DNA of 64,000 nt from Numidum massiliense (GTDB taxonomy: Bacteria; Bacillota; Bacilli; Thermoactinomycetales; Novibacillaceae), in NCBI RefSeq assembly GCF_001375555.1, contig NZ_CTDZ01000009.1:861758-925757 (forward strand). The letters run 5' to 3'. The number at the start of each line of letters is the position of its first letter. Position 1 is the stretch's first letter. Shown piece after piece: positions 34,816 through 43,704 of the stretch. The translations under genes and the position numbers were made by a program. The notes under the pieces are model-generated. The model had not been told where the DNA came from and made no database searches. It saw only the letters and a list, made by a program, of their open reading frames with translations.

Positions 34816-34898
34816 TTAAGAAGATGTCACTTAACAGGATATCTTCTTAACAAATAATAACCATTACTATTTACATCTCTCCGCCACTCGTTTATAAT
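34816..34898 (+). promoter_or_regulatory. znuA promoter with Zur-like box and upstream inverted repeat
   Basis: TTTACA (34870-34875) and TATAAT (34893-34898) are 17 bases apart. TAATAACCATTACTA (34855-34869) abuts the -35 and matches the Zur 7-1-7 box at about 10 of 14 fixed positions. Further upstream TTAAGAAGAT (34816-34825) and ATCTTCTTAA (34841-34850) are perfect inverted repeats. Confidence 0.5.
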
Positions 34899-34949
34899 GA
34901 CAATAACACATAATGAGCACTCAAAAACGATGGATAGGGGAGAAGCTGG

Positions 34950-36155
34950 TTGAACAATTTGACACGAAGCGTTTTTATGTTATGTTTAGTGGTGTTTTTA
35001 ATGGCTATGCCGCTCGCCGCTTGCAGTCAACAAGCGTCAGGCGATCAGGGGAACGGCGATAAAAAAGGGACGGCGTCCGACAAAGACCTACTGCAAGTGT
35101 ACGCGAGTGTTTACCCGTTATACGATTTTGCAACAAAAATTGGCGGCGAGTTTGTGGACGTGCACGCGATGATGCCGCCGGGAGTGGAAGGGCACGATTT
35201 TGAGCCGACGCCTAAAGATATGGCTGCCTTGCACGATGCCGATTTGTTCCTTTACAACGGCGCTGGCTACGAGGCGTGGGCGGAGAAGGCACTCGAATCG
35301 CTCGATAAAGAAAAAACGGCTGTCGTCGAAGCGACGGCAGGCGTGAAGTTAATGACGAACGAGGAGAGCGGTCACGTGCACGCGGAGGACGACCACGGTG
35401 ACGATCACGATGAGCATGGCGATGATCATAAGCGCGATGGCGACCATGACGAGGATGGAGACGATCACAAGCACGATAGCGATCATGACGAGCATAGCGA
35501 CGACGGTAAACATAGTGACGATCACGATGAGCATGGCGATGATCATAAGCATGATGGCAACCATGACGAGGACGACGACGCTCATGCGCACGCTCATGGG
35601 CACGATCACGACCACGATCACGGCGCGTACGATCCGCACGTGTGGCTTGATCCGGAGCTAGCAAAAGAACAGGCGCGCGCAATTAAAGATGCACTCGTGA
35701 AGCTGGACAAAAAGAACGAAAAAGTGTATGAAGCGAACTTCGACAAATTAGCAAAACAACTGGACGAGTTGGATAGTGAATTGCAACAGGTCGCCCAATC
35801 GGCTGAACGCAAACAAATTATCGTCTCCCATGCCGCGTTCGGCTACTTGACGCACAAATACGGGCTCGAACAGAAAGCGATCGCTGGACTTTCGCCGTCC
35901 GAAGAACCGGGACAGCAAAAAATGCGCGACATTATTGAGTTTGCAAAAGCTAACGATGTAAAGTACATTATGTTTGAAACGCTTGTCAGCTCGAAAGTGG
36001 CCGACGCAATTAAAAACGAACTCGGTGCAGAAGCGTTAACACTCAATCCGATCGAAAACGTCACGAAGGAGGAAAAGGAGCGGGGGGAAGATTTCCTTTC
36101 GATCATGAAGCGAAACATCGATAATTTGCGGACAGCTCTCGGCTCCAAAAAATAG
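34950..36155 (+). CDS. znuA: Zinc ABC transporter substrate-binding lipoprotein (ZnuA/AdcA-like)
   Basis: A 401-residue lipoprotein with lipobox MPLAACS (Cys about residue 25). Zinc ligands are visible in the A-1 cluster family positions: GVEGHDFEPTPKD, YDPHVWLDP and IVSHAAFGYL. Between the first and second ligand lies a very long His/Asp-rich loop (about residues 150-228; blocks such as DDHDEHGDDHKHDG and HAHAHGHDHDHDH) that probably gathers zinc. Part of the loop arose by a 117-bp period duplication. TTG 34950 follows AGGGGAGAAG. It heads the znuA-znuC-znuB operon. Confidence 0.92.
   Translation: MNNLTRSVFMLCLVVFLMAMPLAACSQQASGDQGNGDKKGTASDKDLLQVYASVYPLYDFATKIGGEFVDVHAMMPPGVEGHDFEPTPKDMAALHDADLFLYNGAGYEAWAEKALESLDKEKTAVVEATAGVKLMTNEESGHVHAEDDHGDDHDEHGDDHKRDGDHDEDGDDHKHDSDHDEHSDDGKHSDDHDEHGDDHKHDGNHDEDDDAHAHAHGHDHDHDHGAYDPHVWLDPELAKEQARAIKDALVKLDKKNEKVYEANFDKLAKQLDELDSELQQVAQSAERKQIIVSHAAFGYLTHKYGLEQKAIAGLSPSEEPGQQKMRDIIEFAKANDVKYIMFETLVSSKVADAIKNELGAEALTLNPIENVTKEEKERGEDFLSIMKRNIDNLRTALGSKK
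35398..35573 (+). repeat. Duplicated His/Asp-rich coding segment in znuA
   Basis: About 59 bases from 35398 recur from 35515 with three or so differences, a period of 117 bp (39 codons, in frame). Confidence 0.8.
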
Positions 36156-36160
36156 CAGCT

Positions 36161-36919
36161 ATGGAACAACGACCTGTACTCGACGTCCAACACGTTAGTT
36201 TTGCCTACGAAGGTGAGCCGGTGCTCGAAGAGGTCAATTTGACCTTATTTGCCGGGGACTTCCTCGGGTTGGTCGGACCGAACGGCTCTGGGAAAACGAC
36301 GCTCATCAAATGCATTCTAGGGCTGGAGAAGCCGATGCGCGGCAACATTTCCTTATTCGGAAGCGAACCGGCGCAGGCGCGTACGGCAGCGAAAGTCGGT
36401 TACGTCTCGCAAAAGGCGAACAGTTTCAATACAAATTTTCCAGCGACTGTCTTCGAAGTCGTCTCGACCGGCCTTTACGGTCAGCTTGGTCTCTTTAAAC
36501 GGTTATCGAAGCAAGATAAACAACGCGTACACGACGCAATCGATCGCGTCGGCTTGGCGCACTTTAGCAAACGCCCGATCGGAAAACTGTCCGGCGGGCA
36601 ACAACAGCGGGCATTTATCGCCCGCGCTTTAGTGAGTGAGCCGAAACTGCTCATCCTCGATGAGCCGACCGTCGGTGTCGACGCGAAATCGGTCGAACAA
36701 TTTTATGCACTTATCGCCGATTTGCGCCGCCAGTACGAACTGACTGTTTTACTCGTCAGTCACGACATCGGGGTGATGACGTCAAAAGTGAACCGCGTTG
36801 CTTGTTTAAACAAACGGTTGTACTTTCACGGTAATCCGGAAGAGTTCGAGCAGCGGCAGAACGACATTTTGTCGGCTGCGTACGGTCACGAGGTACGGCT
36901 GTTAGAGCACAGTCACTAA
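36161..36919 (+). CDS. znuC: Zinc ABC transporter ATPase (ZnuC/AdcC-like)
   Basis: A 252-residue ATPase: Walker A GPNGSGKTTLIK, signature LSGGQQQRAFIARAL, Walker B LLILDEPTVGVD, switch His VSHDIGVM. It lies five bases after znuA and 21 before the permease gene, so the three are one operon energising zinc (possibly also manganese) uptake. ATG 36161 has only a weak ribosome site and probably relies on coupling. Confidence 0.92.
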   Translation: MEQRPVLDVQHVSFAYEGEPVLEEVNLTLFAGDFLGLVGPNGSGKTTLIKCILGLEKPMRGNISLFGSEPAQARTAAKVGYVSQKANSFNTNFPATVFEVVSTGLYGQLGLFKRLSKQDKQRVHDAIDRVGLAHFSKRPIGKLSGGQQQRAFIARALVSEPKLLILDEPTVGVDAKSVEQFYALIADLRRQYELTVLLVSHDIGVMTSKVNRVACLNKRLYFHGNPEEFEQRQNDILSAAYGHEVRLLEHSH

Positions 36920-36940
36920 AAAGTTAGAAGGGGAACAAAC

Positions 36941-37804
36941 GTGTTAGATGCTTTTTTTCAATATACGTTTTTACAACATGCGCTCTGGTCCGGCATAATC
37001 GTCGGCCTCGTTAGCCCGGTCGTCGGCGTCTTTCTCGTGACGCGGCGCTTATCGCTCATGGCCGACGCGTTGTCCCACGTCACACTATCCGGCGTCGCCG
37101 CCGGTTTGTTGTTGCGGGATGCGTCACCGTCACTCGCCTTCGTCAATCCCGTCTACGTCGGTATGGCTTTCTCAGTGGCAGGGTCGTTATTTGTGGAGAA
37201 GTTGCGCAAAGTGTACGACTCGTTTTCCGAATTGGCGATCCCGATTATGTTATCGACGGGGGTCGCGCTCGGCGTCGTCCTTATTAGTATTGCCAACGGT
37301 TTTAACGCCGACCTGTTCGGCTACTTGTTCGGGAGTGTCCTGTCGGTGACGTTTTCCGATCTGGTGACGATCGGCGTTGTCGGGGTGATCGTGTTAGGAG
37401 TCGTCGTCCTTTTTTACAAAGAGCTGTTTTACTTGTCCTTTGACGAAGAAAGTGCCGTCTTATCCGGTTTGCCGCAGAAGCGGCTTAACTTGCTTTTCAT
37501 GGTCGTCGTTGCGCTCGTCATCGCCACGGCGATGCGCATCGTCGGCATTATGCTGGTCTCGGCGATGATGACGTTGCCGGTCGCTACCAGTTTGCAAGTG
37601 GCCAAGAGCTTTAAACAAACGTTTTTTTACGCCATCTTTTTTGCGGAGGCTGCTGTTGTCGGCGGGCTCATCTTGTCGTTTTACTTGGACTGGGCCTCCG
37701 GCGGCACGATCGTCTTACTGGCAGTAACGATGCTGCTCGCCGTTTTGGGTGGCAAGCGGATGCTGCGCAGACGTCAAGCGGCAGTCGCGAGCGAAGGGAC
37801 TTGA
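36941..37804 (+). CDS. znuB: Zinc ABC transporter permease (ZnuB/AdcB-like)
   Basis: A 287-residue ABC-3 family permease with about eight membrane segments. Marks are SGIIVGLVSPVVGVFLVTRR, LMADALSHVTLSGVAAGLLL, and the ATPase-contact loop around AMRIVGIMLVSAMMTLPVAT. GTG 36941 follows AAGGGGA. It completes the zinc import complex; the Fur-family gene follows after a short gap with its own ribosome site. Confidence 0.92.
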   Translation: MLDAFFQYTFLQHALWSGIIVGLVSPVVGVFLVTRRLSLMADALSHVTLSGVAAGLLLRDASPSLAFVNPVYVGMAFSVAGSLFVEKLRKVYDSFSELAIPIMLSTGVALGVVLISIANGFNADLFGYLFGSVLSVTFSDLVTIGVVGVIVLGVVVLFYKELFYLSFDEESAVLSGLPQKRLNLLFMVVVALVIATAMRIVGIMLVSAMMTLPVATSLQVAKSFKQTFFYAIFFAEAAVVGGLILSFYLDWASGGTIVLLAVTMLLAVLGGKRMLRRRQAAVASEGT

Positions 37805-37921
37805 AAGGCTTAAGGGGCATGAAGTTGCAAGGATCGCGCCTTAAGGTTTAAAATAAAGGTAAACCCTTTAACGTAGCAATTACGAATGGTCGTGCACAAC
37901 GGTTGGAGGAGGTGCGTGCTT

Positions 37922-38344
37922 GTGAATGTGACGAAAGCTCTCGATCAATTAAAGGCGCAAGGTTATAAATATACGAGCAAGCGGGAGCTCATCCTAGAGA
38001 TTTTTTACCGCGAAGGGCGTTACTTGAACGCGAAGTACGTGTTAGAACAGATGCAAAAAGAGCACCCGCAGCTTAGTTTTGACACGGTCTACCGCAATTT
38101 AACGTTACTTTCTGAGTTGGGCATTCTCGAAGTGACCGCCATGCACGGCGAACGGTATTACCGCATGGCGTGCAGCGGCGATGACCATCATCACCACCTC
38201 ATCTGTACCGAGTGCGGCAAAGCGAAAAAAATCGACATCTGTCCCATGCAGGGCGTCTTTGGCGAACCGGAAGGGTTCCAAATTACCGGTCACAAGTTTG
38301 AAATATACGGTTTGTGCAGCGATTGCGGTGCAACCCACGCATAA
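37922..38344 (+). CDS. zur: Fur-family metalloregulator, probably Zur
   Basis: A 140-residue Fur-family protein. The winged helix has LSFDTVYRNLTLLSELGILEV. The dimerisation half has the metal site GDDHHHHLICTECGK and structural-zinc CxxC pairs CTEC and CSDC. Location after the zinc permease gene favours Zur over Fur or PerR; the motifs alone do not decide. GTG 37922 lies seven bases after GGAGGAGGTG. It may act on the Zur-like box before znuA, closing a feedback loop. Confidence 0.82.
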   Translation: MNVTKALDQLKAQGYKYTSKRELILEIFYREGRYLNAKYVLEQMQKEHPQLSFDTVYRNLTLLSELGILEVTAMHGERYYRMACSGDDHHHHLICTECGKAKKIDICPMQGVFGEPEGFQITGHKFEIYGLCSDCGATHA

Positions 38345-38368
38345 AGCCGAACGAAGGAGAAAGTAAAG

Positions 38369-38408
38369 ATCCACTTACGGGCGATTAGCTCGTAGGTGGA
38401 TTTTTTTG
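38369..38408 (+). terminator. Terminator of the zinc operon
   Basis: ATCCACTTACG pairs with CGTAGGTGGAT (one G-T pair), followed by seven T. Confidence 0.88.
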
Positions 38409-38602
38409 CGTTTGGATGAGCAGACTCTCGTTCGGTTGTTCGGTCGATGCATACGTGACCAAAAAGTGTATCCTTCATCTAATTGGTGAATACATGGGCA
38501 AAAAAGTGTATACGATGGGAATACGAAAGTTAACGAGTGGTGAAACTATTTGATATATACTAACGTCTTGCGCTTGTATATGACAAAGAAGGGGAATGCC
38601 TA

Positions 38603-38716
38603 ATGTTTAATTACAAACTGATCATTAGAATTTTTGGTATTAAAATATACAAAAACCTGAATGACGGGAAGTTGTACTACGAGCGAAAAGGGAAATTGAA
38701 GCGATTATACTTGTAA
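38603..38716 (+). CDS. Hypothetical 37-residue basic peptide
   Basis: ATG 38603 is preceded by AAGGGGAATGCCTA. The peptide MFNYKLIIRIFGIKIYKNLN continues DGKLYYERKGKLKRLYL. It is rich in Lys, Tyr and Ile and has no signal peptide. No family is recognised. The ribosome site and composition make a real small gene possible. Confidence 0.4.
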   Translation: MFNYKLIIRIFGIKIYKNLNDGKLYYERKGKLKRLYL

Positions 38717-38786
38717 CATGTAATGTAGAATTTAACTATAAATTTTATTGCAACTCTAAAGTGGAAATGTTTCTTTGCAAATAGTA

Positions 38787-38815
38787 TTGACAATATATCT
38801 TTATTAATTTATTAT
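38787..38815 (+). promoter_or_regulatory. Promoter upstream of the hypothetical membrane protein
   Basis: TTGACA (38787-38792) and TATTAT (38810-38815) are 17 bases apart in AT-rich DNA, about 110 bases before the GTG start. Confidence 0.5.
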
Positions 38816-38929
38816 AATCCGTAAATAACAAAGGTTAAGGGATCTGAATAACGTGATCAGGGGCACTCTTGATTTGCAAAAATAGTAAATATAGTAAAAA
38901 AGGGAAATACGAGTAAAAGAGGGGAATAC

Positions 38930-39520
38930 GTGTCCATATTCGGAGTCATTACTACAATCGTCGTCGTCGTAGCGCTCGTCGGGCTTAAGAAGTATTATAA
39001 AAACAAAAAAGAAAACGCACTAATAAGAGGCTGTATTGTCTGGATGACACCTATTTTTATTTTACAAATCGTATTCATGTTTAATGATGCCTTTTGTTTA
39101 TGGAACTTATTCCAGCATTACACACAAATACTGTTAATTTTTGGAGTAGCTATCGGCCTGTTTTTATTCATTCGATTTATCCTCCTGCACGGAACAGTGT
39201 CAACCGTTGTGGGGGCTAAAATGCTTCTTTTACTTGCTGTTTTCGTCTCCTTAATTTATACAGAATATTTTAACGGAAGCTATACTTTTAGCGACTATCG
39301 GGCGTTTAGCCAATACAACCTTCCGCTGAAAAAGTACTATTTTGTCCTACCGTATAAATTGTTGGCAGACGATGGCGCCAGCGTTTATAAGTTCCCTTGC
39401 TCTTTTTCGATACCGATCAAAAAGGTGGGAGAGCGCCTGTATTACTACGAACACACCGGGTTCGGCCGGCCGGGAAGGTGGTATGAATTCGGGATCCCAC
39501 GCCGACAGCAAGGGGCGTGA
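38930..39520 (+). CDS. Hypothetical membrane protein
   Basis: A 196-residue protein with four predicted membrane segments: residues 3-20 (VITTIVVVVALVGL), about 35-55, about 65-88 (ILLIFGVAIGLFLFIRFILL) and about 95-113. A C-terminal domain of about 75 residues, rich in Tyr, follows (YKLLADDGASVYKFP, RLYYYEHTGFGRPGRW). GTG follows AGAGGGGAATAC. It is monocistronic with lower GC than its neighbours. I do not recognise the family. Confidence 0.65.
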   Translation: MSIFGVITTIVVVVALVGLKKYYKNKKENALIRGCIVWMTPIFILQIVFMFNDAFCLWNLFQHYTQILLIFGVAIGLFLFIRFILLHGTVSTVVGAKMLLLLAVFVSLIYTEYFNGSYTFSDYRAFSQYNLPLKKYYFVLPYKLLADDGASVYKFPCSFSIPIKKVGERLYYYEHTGFGRPGRWYEFGIPRRQQGA

Positions 39521-39606
39521 TGCCCCCGCTAATGGCTGGCGCAGTCTAACGTAACAGTTTTATTTAAACACGTAAAATCACGTGTAACATATGGCTCCGG
39601 AACACG

Positions 39607-41127
39607 CTAACTTAACGGTTCCGCCGTCCTTTTTTTTGCGGGTGCGCGGTTAGTCCGCTTTACCCATCCCCATAAAAAGCCGAGCGCACCGCCGACGAGT
39701 GCTGGGAGAAGCCAGCCCATCCCTTGGGTGTATAGCGGTAAGTGAATGTACACACCTGTGAGTGTGTCCGCCCCTGTCTGCAGCTTGTCCAACCCAATAT
39801 TGAACCATTTCTCGACTACCGACGCCGCCGATTCCGTCGCGGCAGTCGGCCGTTCGATGGCGTTGAAGCCATCGACGAAGCTAATGGCACCCGTAAAAAG
39901 GAGTGCGCCGCGATACACGTGTGGGCAACTGCGAATCGCGCGTGGCGCAAGCCCTAAGATAATAATGACGATCGCCAGCGGGTAAATCGCCACTAAGACG
40001 GGATAAGAAATCGCAATAATATTCGTCAGTCCGAGGTTGGCGATGGCAAAGCCGACGAGTGTACACAGTATGGCCAGCCGTTTGTACGTCAATCGCGACG
40101 AAAATCGCGTAAAATACATACTTACTGCGGTGACGAGCCCGACTGACGTCGTCAAACAGGCGACCGTGACCGCCACCCCGAGTAACAGTAGGCCAGCCGT
40201 CCCAAATAGTTCGTAACAAATAGCAGCTAAAAGTTGTCCGCCGTTGTCCATCGCCCCAAGCGATTGGCTCGTCGCGCCGAGGTAGGCGAGCGCCAAATAG
40301 ACGGCTGCCAGCGCGAGGCCGGCGACGACTCCCGCGCGAATCACTGCGCGGCGCGCCCCGTTGCTGTCAGTTACCCGGTAGGCGAGCGCCAAATAGACGG
40401 CTGCCAGCGCGAGGCCGGCGACGACTCCCGCGCGAATCACTGCGCGGCGCGCCCCGTTGCTGTCAGTTACCCCTTTTGCCTTGAACGCGTTTATAGCGAC
40501 AATGCCGAAAGCGAGGCCAGCCAGTGCATCTAACGTTAAATAGCCTTCGGTAAATCCTTTAAAAAACGATGCCTCTAAGTAGTCGCCGCTCGCCGTGCCG
40601 GGGAGGCCGATCGGTTGCAGCCACCCTTTGACGAACAGGGCGAACACGACGAACAGTAAAGTGGGCGTCAATATTTTGCCAATTCGGTCTACAAGTTTCG
40701 TCGGATTTAAACTGAGCCACAGTGTTAAAGTAAAATAACCGATCGTATAAAGTAGTAACGGCCAGCTTTCCGCTTGCAAGCTGTCGGGCAAAAAGGGGAT
40801 GACCCCGATCTCGTAGCCGACACTCGCCGTGCGCGGGATGGCGAATAATGGCCCAATCGCCAAGTAAGTGACGATTGAAAAGACGAGACCAAAGACGCGG
40901 TGGGCGCGCCCCGCAATGTCTTCCATACTCCCGTTGAGGACGACGGCAATGACGCCCATCATCGGCAGTCCGATGCCAGTTATTAAGAAGCCGAGCATCG
41001 CCGTCCACGTCTGTGTGCCTGCAGTTTGTGCGAGTGCAGGTGGAAAAATCAAGTTGCCCGCTCCGAAAAAAAGTGCAAATAACATGAAGCCGATCGTCAC
41101 TATGTCTCGTGTGCGCAATGGTTGCAT
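39607..41127 (-). CDS. brnQ: Branched-chain amino acid transporter BrnQ with a 32-residue internal duplication
   Basis: A 506-residue LIVCS-family carrier that imports Leu, Ile and Val with Na+ or H+. Family marks are IGFMLFALFFGAGNLIFPP at the N-terminus, PRTASVGYEIGVIPF and TTSVGLVTAVSMYFTRFS. A perfect 96-bp tandem duplication repeats VTDSNGARRAVIRAG plus the following membrane helix VVAGLALAAVYLALAY. This adds one membrane segment and would invert the topology after it, unless the extra helix is accommodated. Without it the length is 474, normal for BrnQ. No good ribosome site is seen before ATG 41127. Confidence 0.88.
   Translation of the reverse strand: MQPLRTRDIVTIGFMLFALFFGAGNLIFPPALAQTAGTQTWTAMLGFLITGIGLPMMGVIAVVLNGSMEDIAGRAHRVFGLVFSIVTYLAIGPLFAIPRTASVGYEIGVIPFLPDSLQAESWPLLLYTIGYFTLTLWLSLNPTKLVDRIGKILTPTLLFVVFALFVKGWLQPIGLPGTASGDYLEASFFKGFTEGYLTLDALAGLAFGIVAINAFKAKGVTDSNGARRAVIRAGVVAGLALAAVYLALAYRVTDSNGARRAVIRAGVVAGLALAAVYLALAYLGATSQSLGAMDNGGQLLAAICYELFGTAGLLLLGVAVTVACLTTSVGLVTAVSMYFTRFSSRLTYKRLAILCTLVGFAIANLGLTNIIAISYPVLVAIYPLAIVIIILGLAPRAIRSCPHVYRGALLFTGAISFVDGFNAIERPTAATESAASVVEKWFNIGLDKLQTGADTLTGVYIHLPLYTQGMGWLLPALVGGALGFLWGWVKRTNRAPAKKRTAEPLS
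40281..40472 (-). repeat. Perfect 2 x 96-bp tandem duplication inside brnQ
   Basis: Units 40281-40376 and 40377-40472 are identical, which implies a very recent, in-frame event (32 codons) or an assembly artefact. Confidence 0.92.
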
Positions 41128-41375
41128 CTACTAGTACACCCTTTTTAAATCATTAAACAATTGTAGTTAAAGCTATTCGTGAAAAATAAAGACAATGGAC
41201 AATGTACAATTCACGAGTATATTTTTGATCATGCTTTGATCATGTATAGCATTCTACTATAAAACTGAAGAATTTTAAAGTGTCCCCCACGCTGCTGCCG
41301 TTATGCGAAAGAAAGAAGAAAACATATTTAGTTCCATCGATCGTCATCATGTGACATAATTGTCATAGCGAGCCG

Positions 41376-41432
41376 ACTTGTCTTATACAAGTGTCGATCA
41401 GACAGAAGGTTAGATGTGTTGTCGATCGGACA
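41376..41432 (+). promoter_or_regulatory. Candidate operators before the secreted-protein gene
   Basis: ACTTGT-CTTAT-ACAAGT (41376-41392) is a perfect palindrome. TGTCGATCAGACA (41392) and TGTCGATCGGACA (41420) are direct repeats 28 bases apart. All lie within 100 bases of the GTG start. Confidence 0.45.
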
Positions 41433-41478
41433 AGTTAGGTAGCGCGAAGAGAAGGAAAATTGACATGGGGGGAGAAGC

Positions 41479-43704
41479 GTGAATAACGAACAACGTCGTC
41501 GCAAGTTCATTCACTTATGGGTGACCGCTTTACTAGCCGTCGCACTGGCCATAACGCCACTGCCACTTAGCAGCTTTTTTGTCGTGCAAGCGGAAACAGC
41601 GGACGATCCGCCGCCGGAAATATGGCCGCGTGTGGAAAACGGCAAGAAAGTACTATTCGATAACACGCACGGTCAGACGGCAGGCGCCGCCGATTGGGTG
41701 ATCGACGGCGGGTTTTCCGACTTTGCTAACGCCTTAGCGGACGATGGTTATTATGTGAAAGAACTGCGGCAGACGACAGCGATTACATACGACGATCTGC
41801 GCAACTACGACGTGTTTGTCATCGGCGAAGCGAACGTACCGTATAAAGCGTCGGAACAGCAGGCTATGCTCAAGTATGTGAAAAACGGTGGCAGTATCTT
41901 TTTTATCGCCGACCACTATAACGCGGATCGCAACAAAAACCGCTGGGACGCGTCGGAAGTGTTTAACGGCTACCGCCGCGGCGCGTTTTTCGATCCGGCC
42001 AAAGGGATGAGTGAGGAAGAAGCGGGATCTTCCGCGATGCAAGGGGTTGAAAGTTCGGATTGGCTGGCGGAACATTTCGGCGTCCGCTTCCGCTACAATG
42101 CGCTCGGCGACGTCATGGCCGACCACATCGTCGCACCGCAGCAAGCGTTCGGAATTACGGCTGGCGTTCGCGAAGTGGCGATGCACGCCGGCTCGACACT
42201 AGCGATTATCGATCCGACAAAAGCGAAAGGGATCGTCTATTTACCGCCAACGGAGGAAAAGTGGCCACACGCCGTCGACCAAGGAGTGTACGCTGGCGGC
42301 GGCATTGACGAAGGGCCGTTCGTCGCCGTCGCGAAAGTAGGAAAGGGGAAAGCGGCTTTTATCGGTGACTCTTCCCCGGTCGAAGATGCGACGCCAAAAT
42401 ACGTGCGCGAAGAAACGGGACAAAAAAAGGTGACGTACGACGGCTTTAAAGAGGTGGACGATGGGACGTTGCTCGTCAATACGGTCCGCTGGTTGGCGGA
42501 GCGAGAAAACTATACGAAGTTGACGCAAGTGAAAGGGTTAACGTTGGATGAGCCGACACCGCTGTTACCGTTCGAAGAACCGGAACAGTCGACCGAGCCA
42601 CAGGAGGAACCGTGGGCGCCGCCAGCGCCGGGCTACAAATGGTGGGACACGGCGACGTTTAAACCAGGCGCTTACGGTTCGCCAGAACCGGCTCCACGCG
42701 AAGCTGAATACGACGTCGAGTACCAAGCCGTATTGCCTAATACCGGTGAATTTAATATCCGCGTCATCGGGCGTCACCTTAAGCCGGGACAAACAGTACC
42801 TGATTTCACATTCGGCATTTATCGCACTGGCGGAGAACAAGTGGCTAAAGTGCAGCGCGACGACGGCAGCTGGCCGAGCGGTTACGGGTACAGTGCGCCG
42901 TTTTCGCTGAAGGCGAACGCGCGTGGGGTGGCGGTTAAAGAGTTGACCGTTAAAATTAAGCCAGACGTCGCGGGGAACGCCAACTTACGCCTGCGACAAA
43001 ACAAAAACAACTTACTCACAAAAGCGGTGACGATCGACAACGTGGCGCCGGAGCCATTGCCAGAAGACACACTCAGTAACGATTCCGAACCGCCTGCAAC
43101 GGCTGTACAATTGGACGGTGAGCAGCTAAGTGACGGTTCGTACGTGCACAATGTACGCGTCGCTTTGACCGCAACGGACGACCGTTCCGGCGTCGACCGT
43201 AGCGAATACCGTTTAGGGGAGTCCCCGTCGTGGAACTTGTACGAAGAGCCGGTCGTCCTCGGATTTAGCGGCGAGCGGACCTTCCACTACCGCTCCCTCG
43301 ACCGTGCGGGCAACGCGGAACAAGTGCAGGATGTAGACGTCCGCGTGACGAAAGCGACAGCCAAAGCCGTCGAACAGACGATTCGCGAGGCGCGTATTAC
43401 GAATCCGGCCTTGAAAAAGGTGTGGCTCGCGCAAGCAAAACACGCCGATCGCTGGCTAAAGAAGGCTGAGCAAGCCCGTCTTAAAGGACAAAAGAAACAA
43501 GCGGAGGCCTTCGAAACATCTGGATTCTTATTGTTAAAACAGACGGCACGGGATATGAAACGCACTCCGGACCGCGTCGTGCCTCGCAGCGCGAAAGACG
43601 ACGTGCAAATGCTCGTCGATTACGTGACGAAGGTGAAGCCGCAGCAGCGGGGTCAGGGGAAAGATGCGGCTTCTGCTAGTGAAGGAAGGGAAAAAGCGGC
43701 ATAG
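41479..43704 (+). CDS. Large secreted multidomain protein (GATase-like plus Ig-like/OmpL47-type domain)
   Basis: A 741-residue exported protein. The signal peptide is residues 1-38 (LLAVALAITPLPLSSFFVV, cleavage near VQAE). Residues 50-350 resemble a DUF4350/GATase-like Rossmann domain: KVLFDNTHGQTAG, YDVFVIGEANVPY, GGSIFFIADHYNADR and GKGKAAFIGDSSPVED. Residues 400-540 look like a beta-sandwich (YQAVLPNTGEFNIRV). Residues 550-640 have an OmpL47-type repeat (TATDDRSGVDRSEYRLG, FHYRSLDRAGNAEQV). The C-terminus is helical and basic. Its role is not known; a surface or polysaccharide-associated protein is plausible. A GGGGGGAG site precedes the GTG. Confidence 0.72.
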   Translation: MNNEQRRRKFIHLWVTALLAVALAITPLPLSSFFVVQAETADDPPPEIWPRVENGKKVLFDNTHGQTAGAADWVIDGGFSDFANALADDGYYVKELRQTTAITYDDLRNYDVFVIGEANVPYKASEQQAMLKYVKNGGSIFFIADHYNADRNKNRWDASEVFNGYRRGAFFDPAKGMSEEEAGSSAMQGVESSDWLAEHFGVRFRYNALGDVMADHIVAPQQAFGITAGVREVAMHAGSTLAIIDPTKAKGIVYLPPTEEKWPHAVDQGVYAGGGIDEGPFVAVAKVGKGKAAFIGDSSPVEDATPKYVREETGQKKVTYDGFKEVDDGTLLVNTVRWLAERENYTKLTQVKGLTLDEPTPLLPFEEPEQSTEPQEEPWAPPAPGYKWWDTATFKPGAYGSPEPAPREAEYDVEYQAVLPNTGEFNIRVIGRHLKPGQTVPDFTFGIYRTGGEQVAKVQRDDGSWPSGYGYSAPFSLKANARGVAVKELTVKIKPDVAGNANLRLRQNKNNLLTKAVTIDNVAPEPLPEDTLSNDSEPPATAVQLDGEQLSDGSYVHNVRVALTATDDRSGVDRSEYRLGESPSWNLYEEPVVLGFSGERTFHYRSLDRAGNAEQVQDVDVRVTKATAKAVEQTIREARITNPALKKVWLAQAKHADRWLKKAEQARLKGQKKQAEAFETSGFLLLKQTARDMKRTPDRVVPRSAKDDVQMLVDYVTKVKPQQRGQGKDAASASEGREKAA

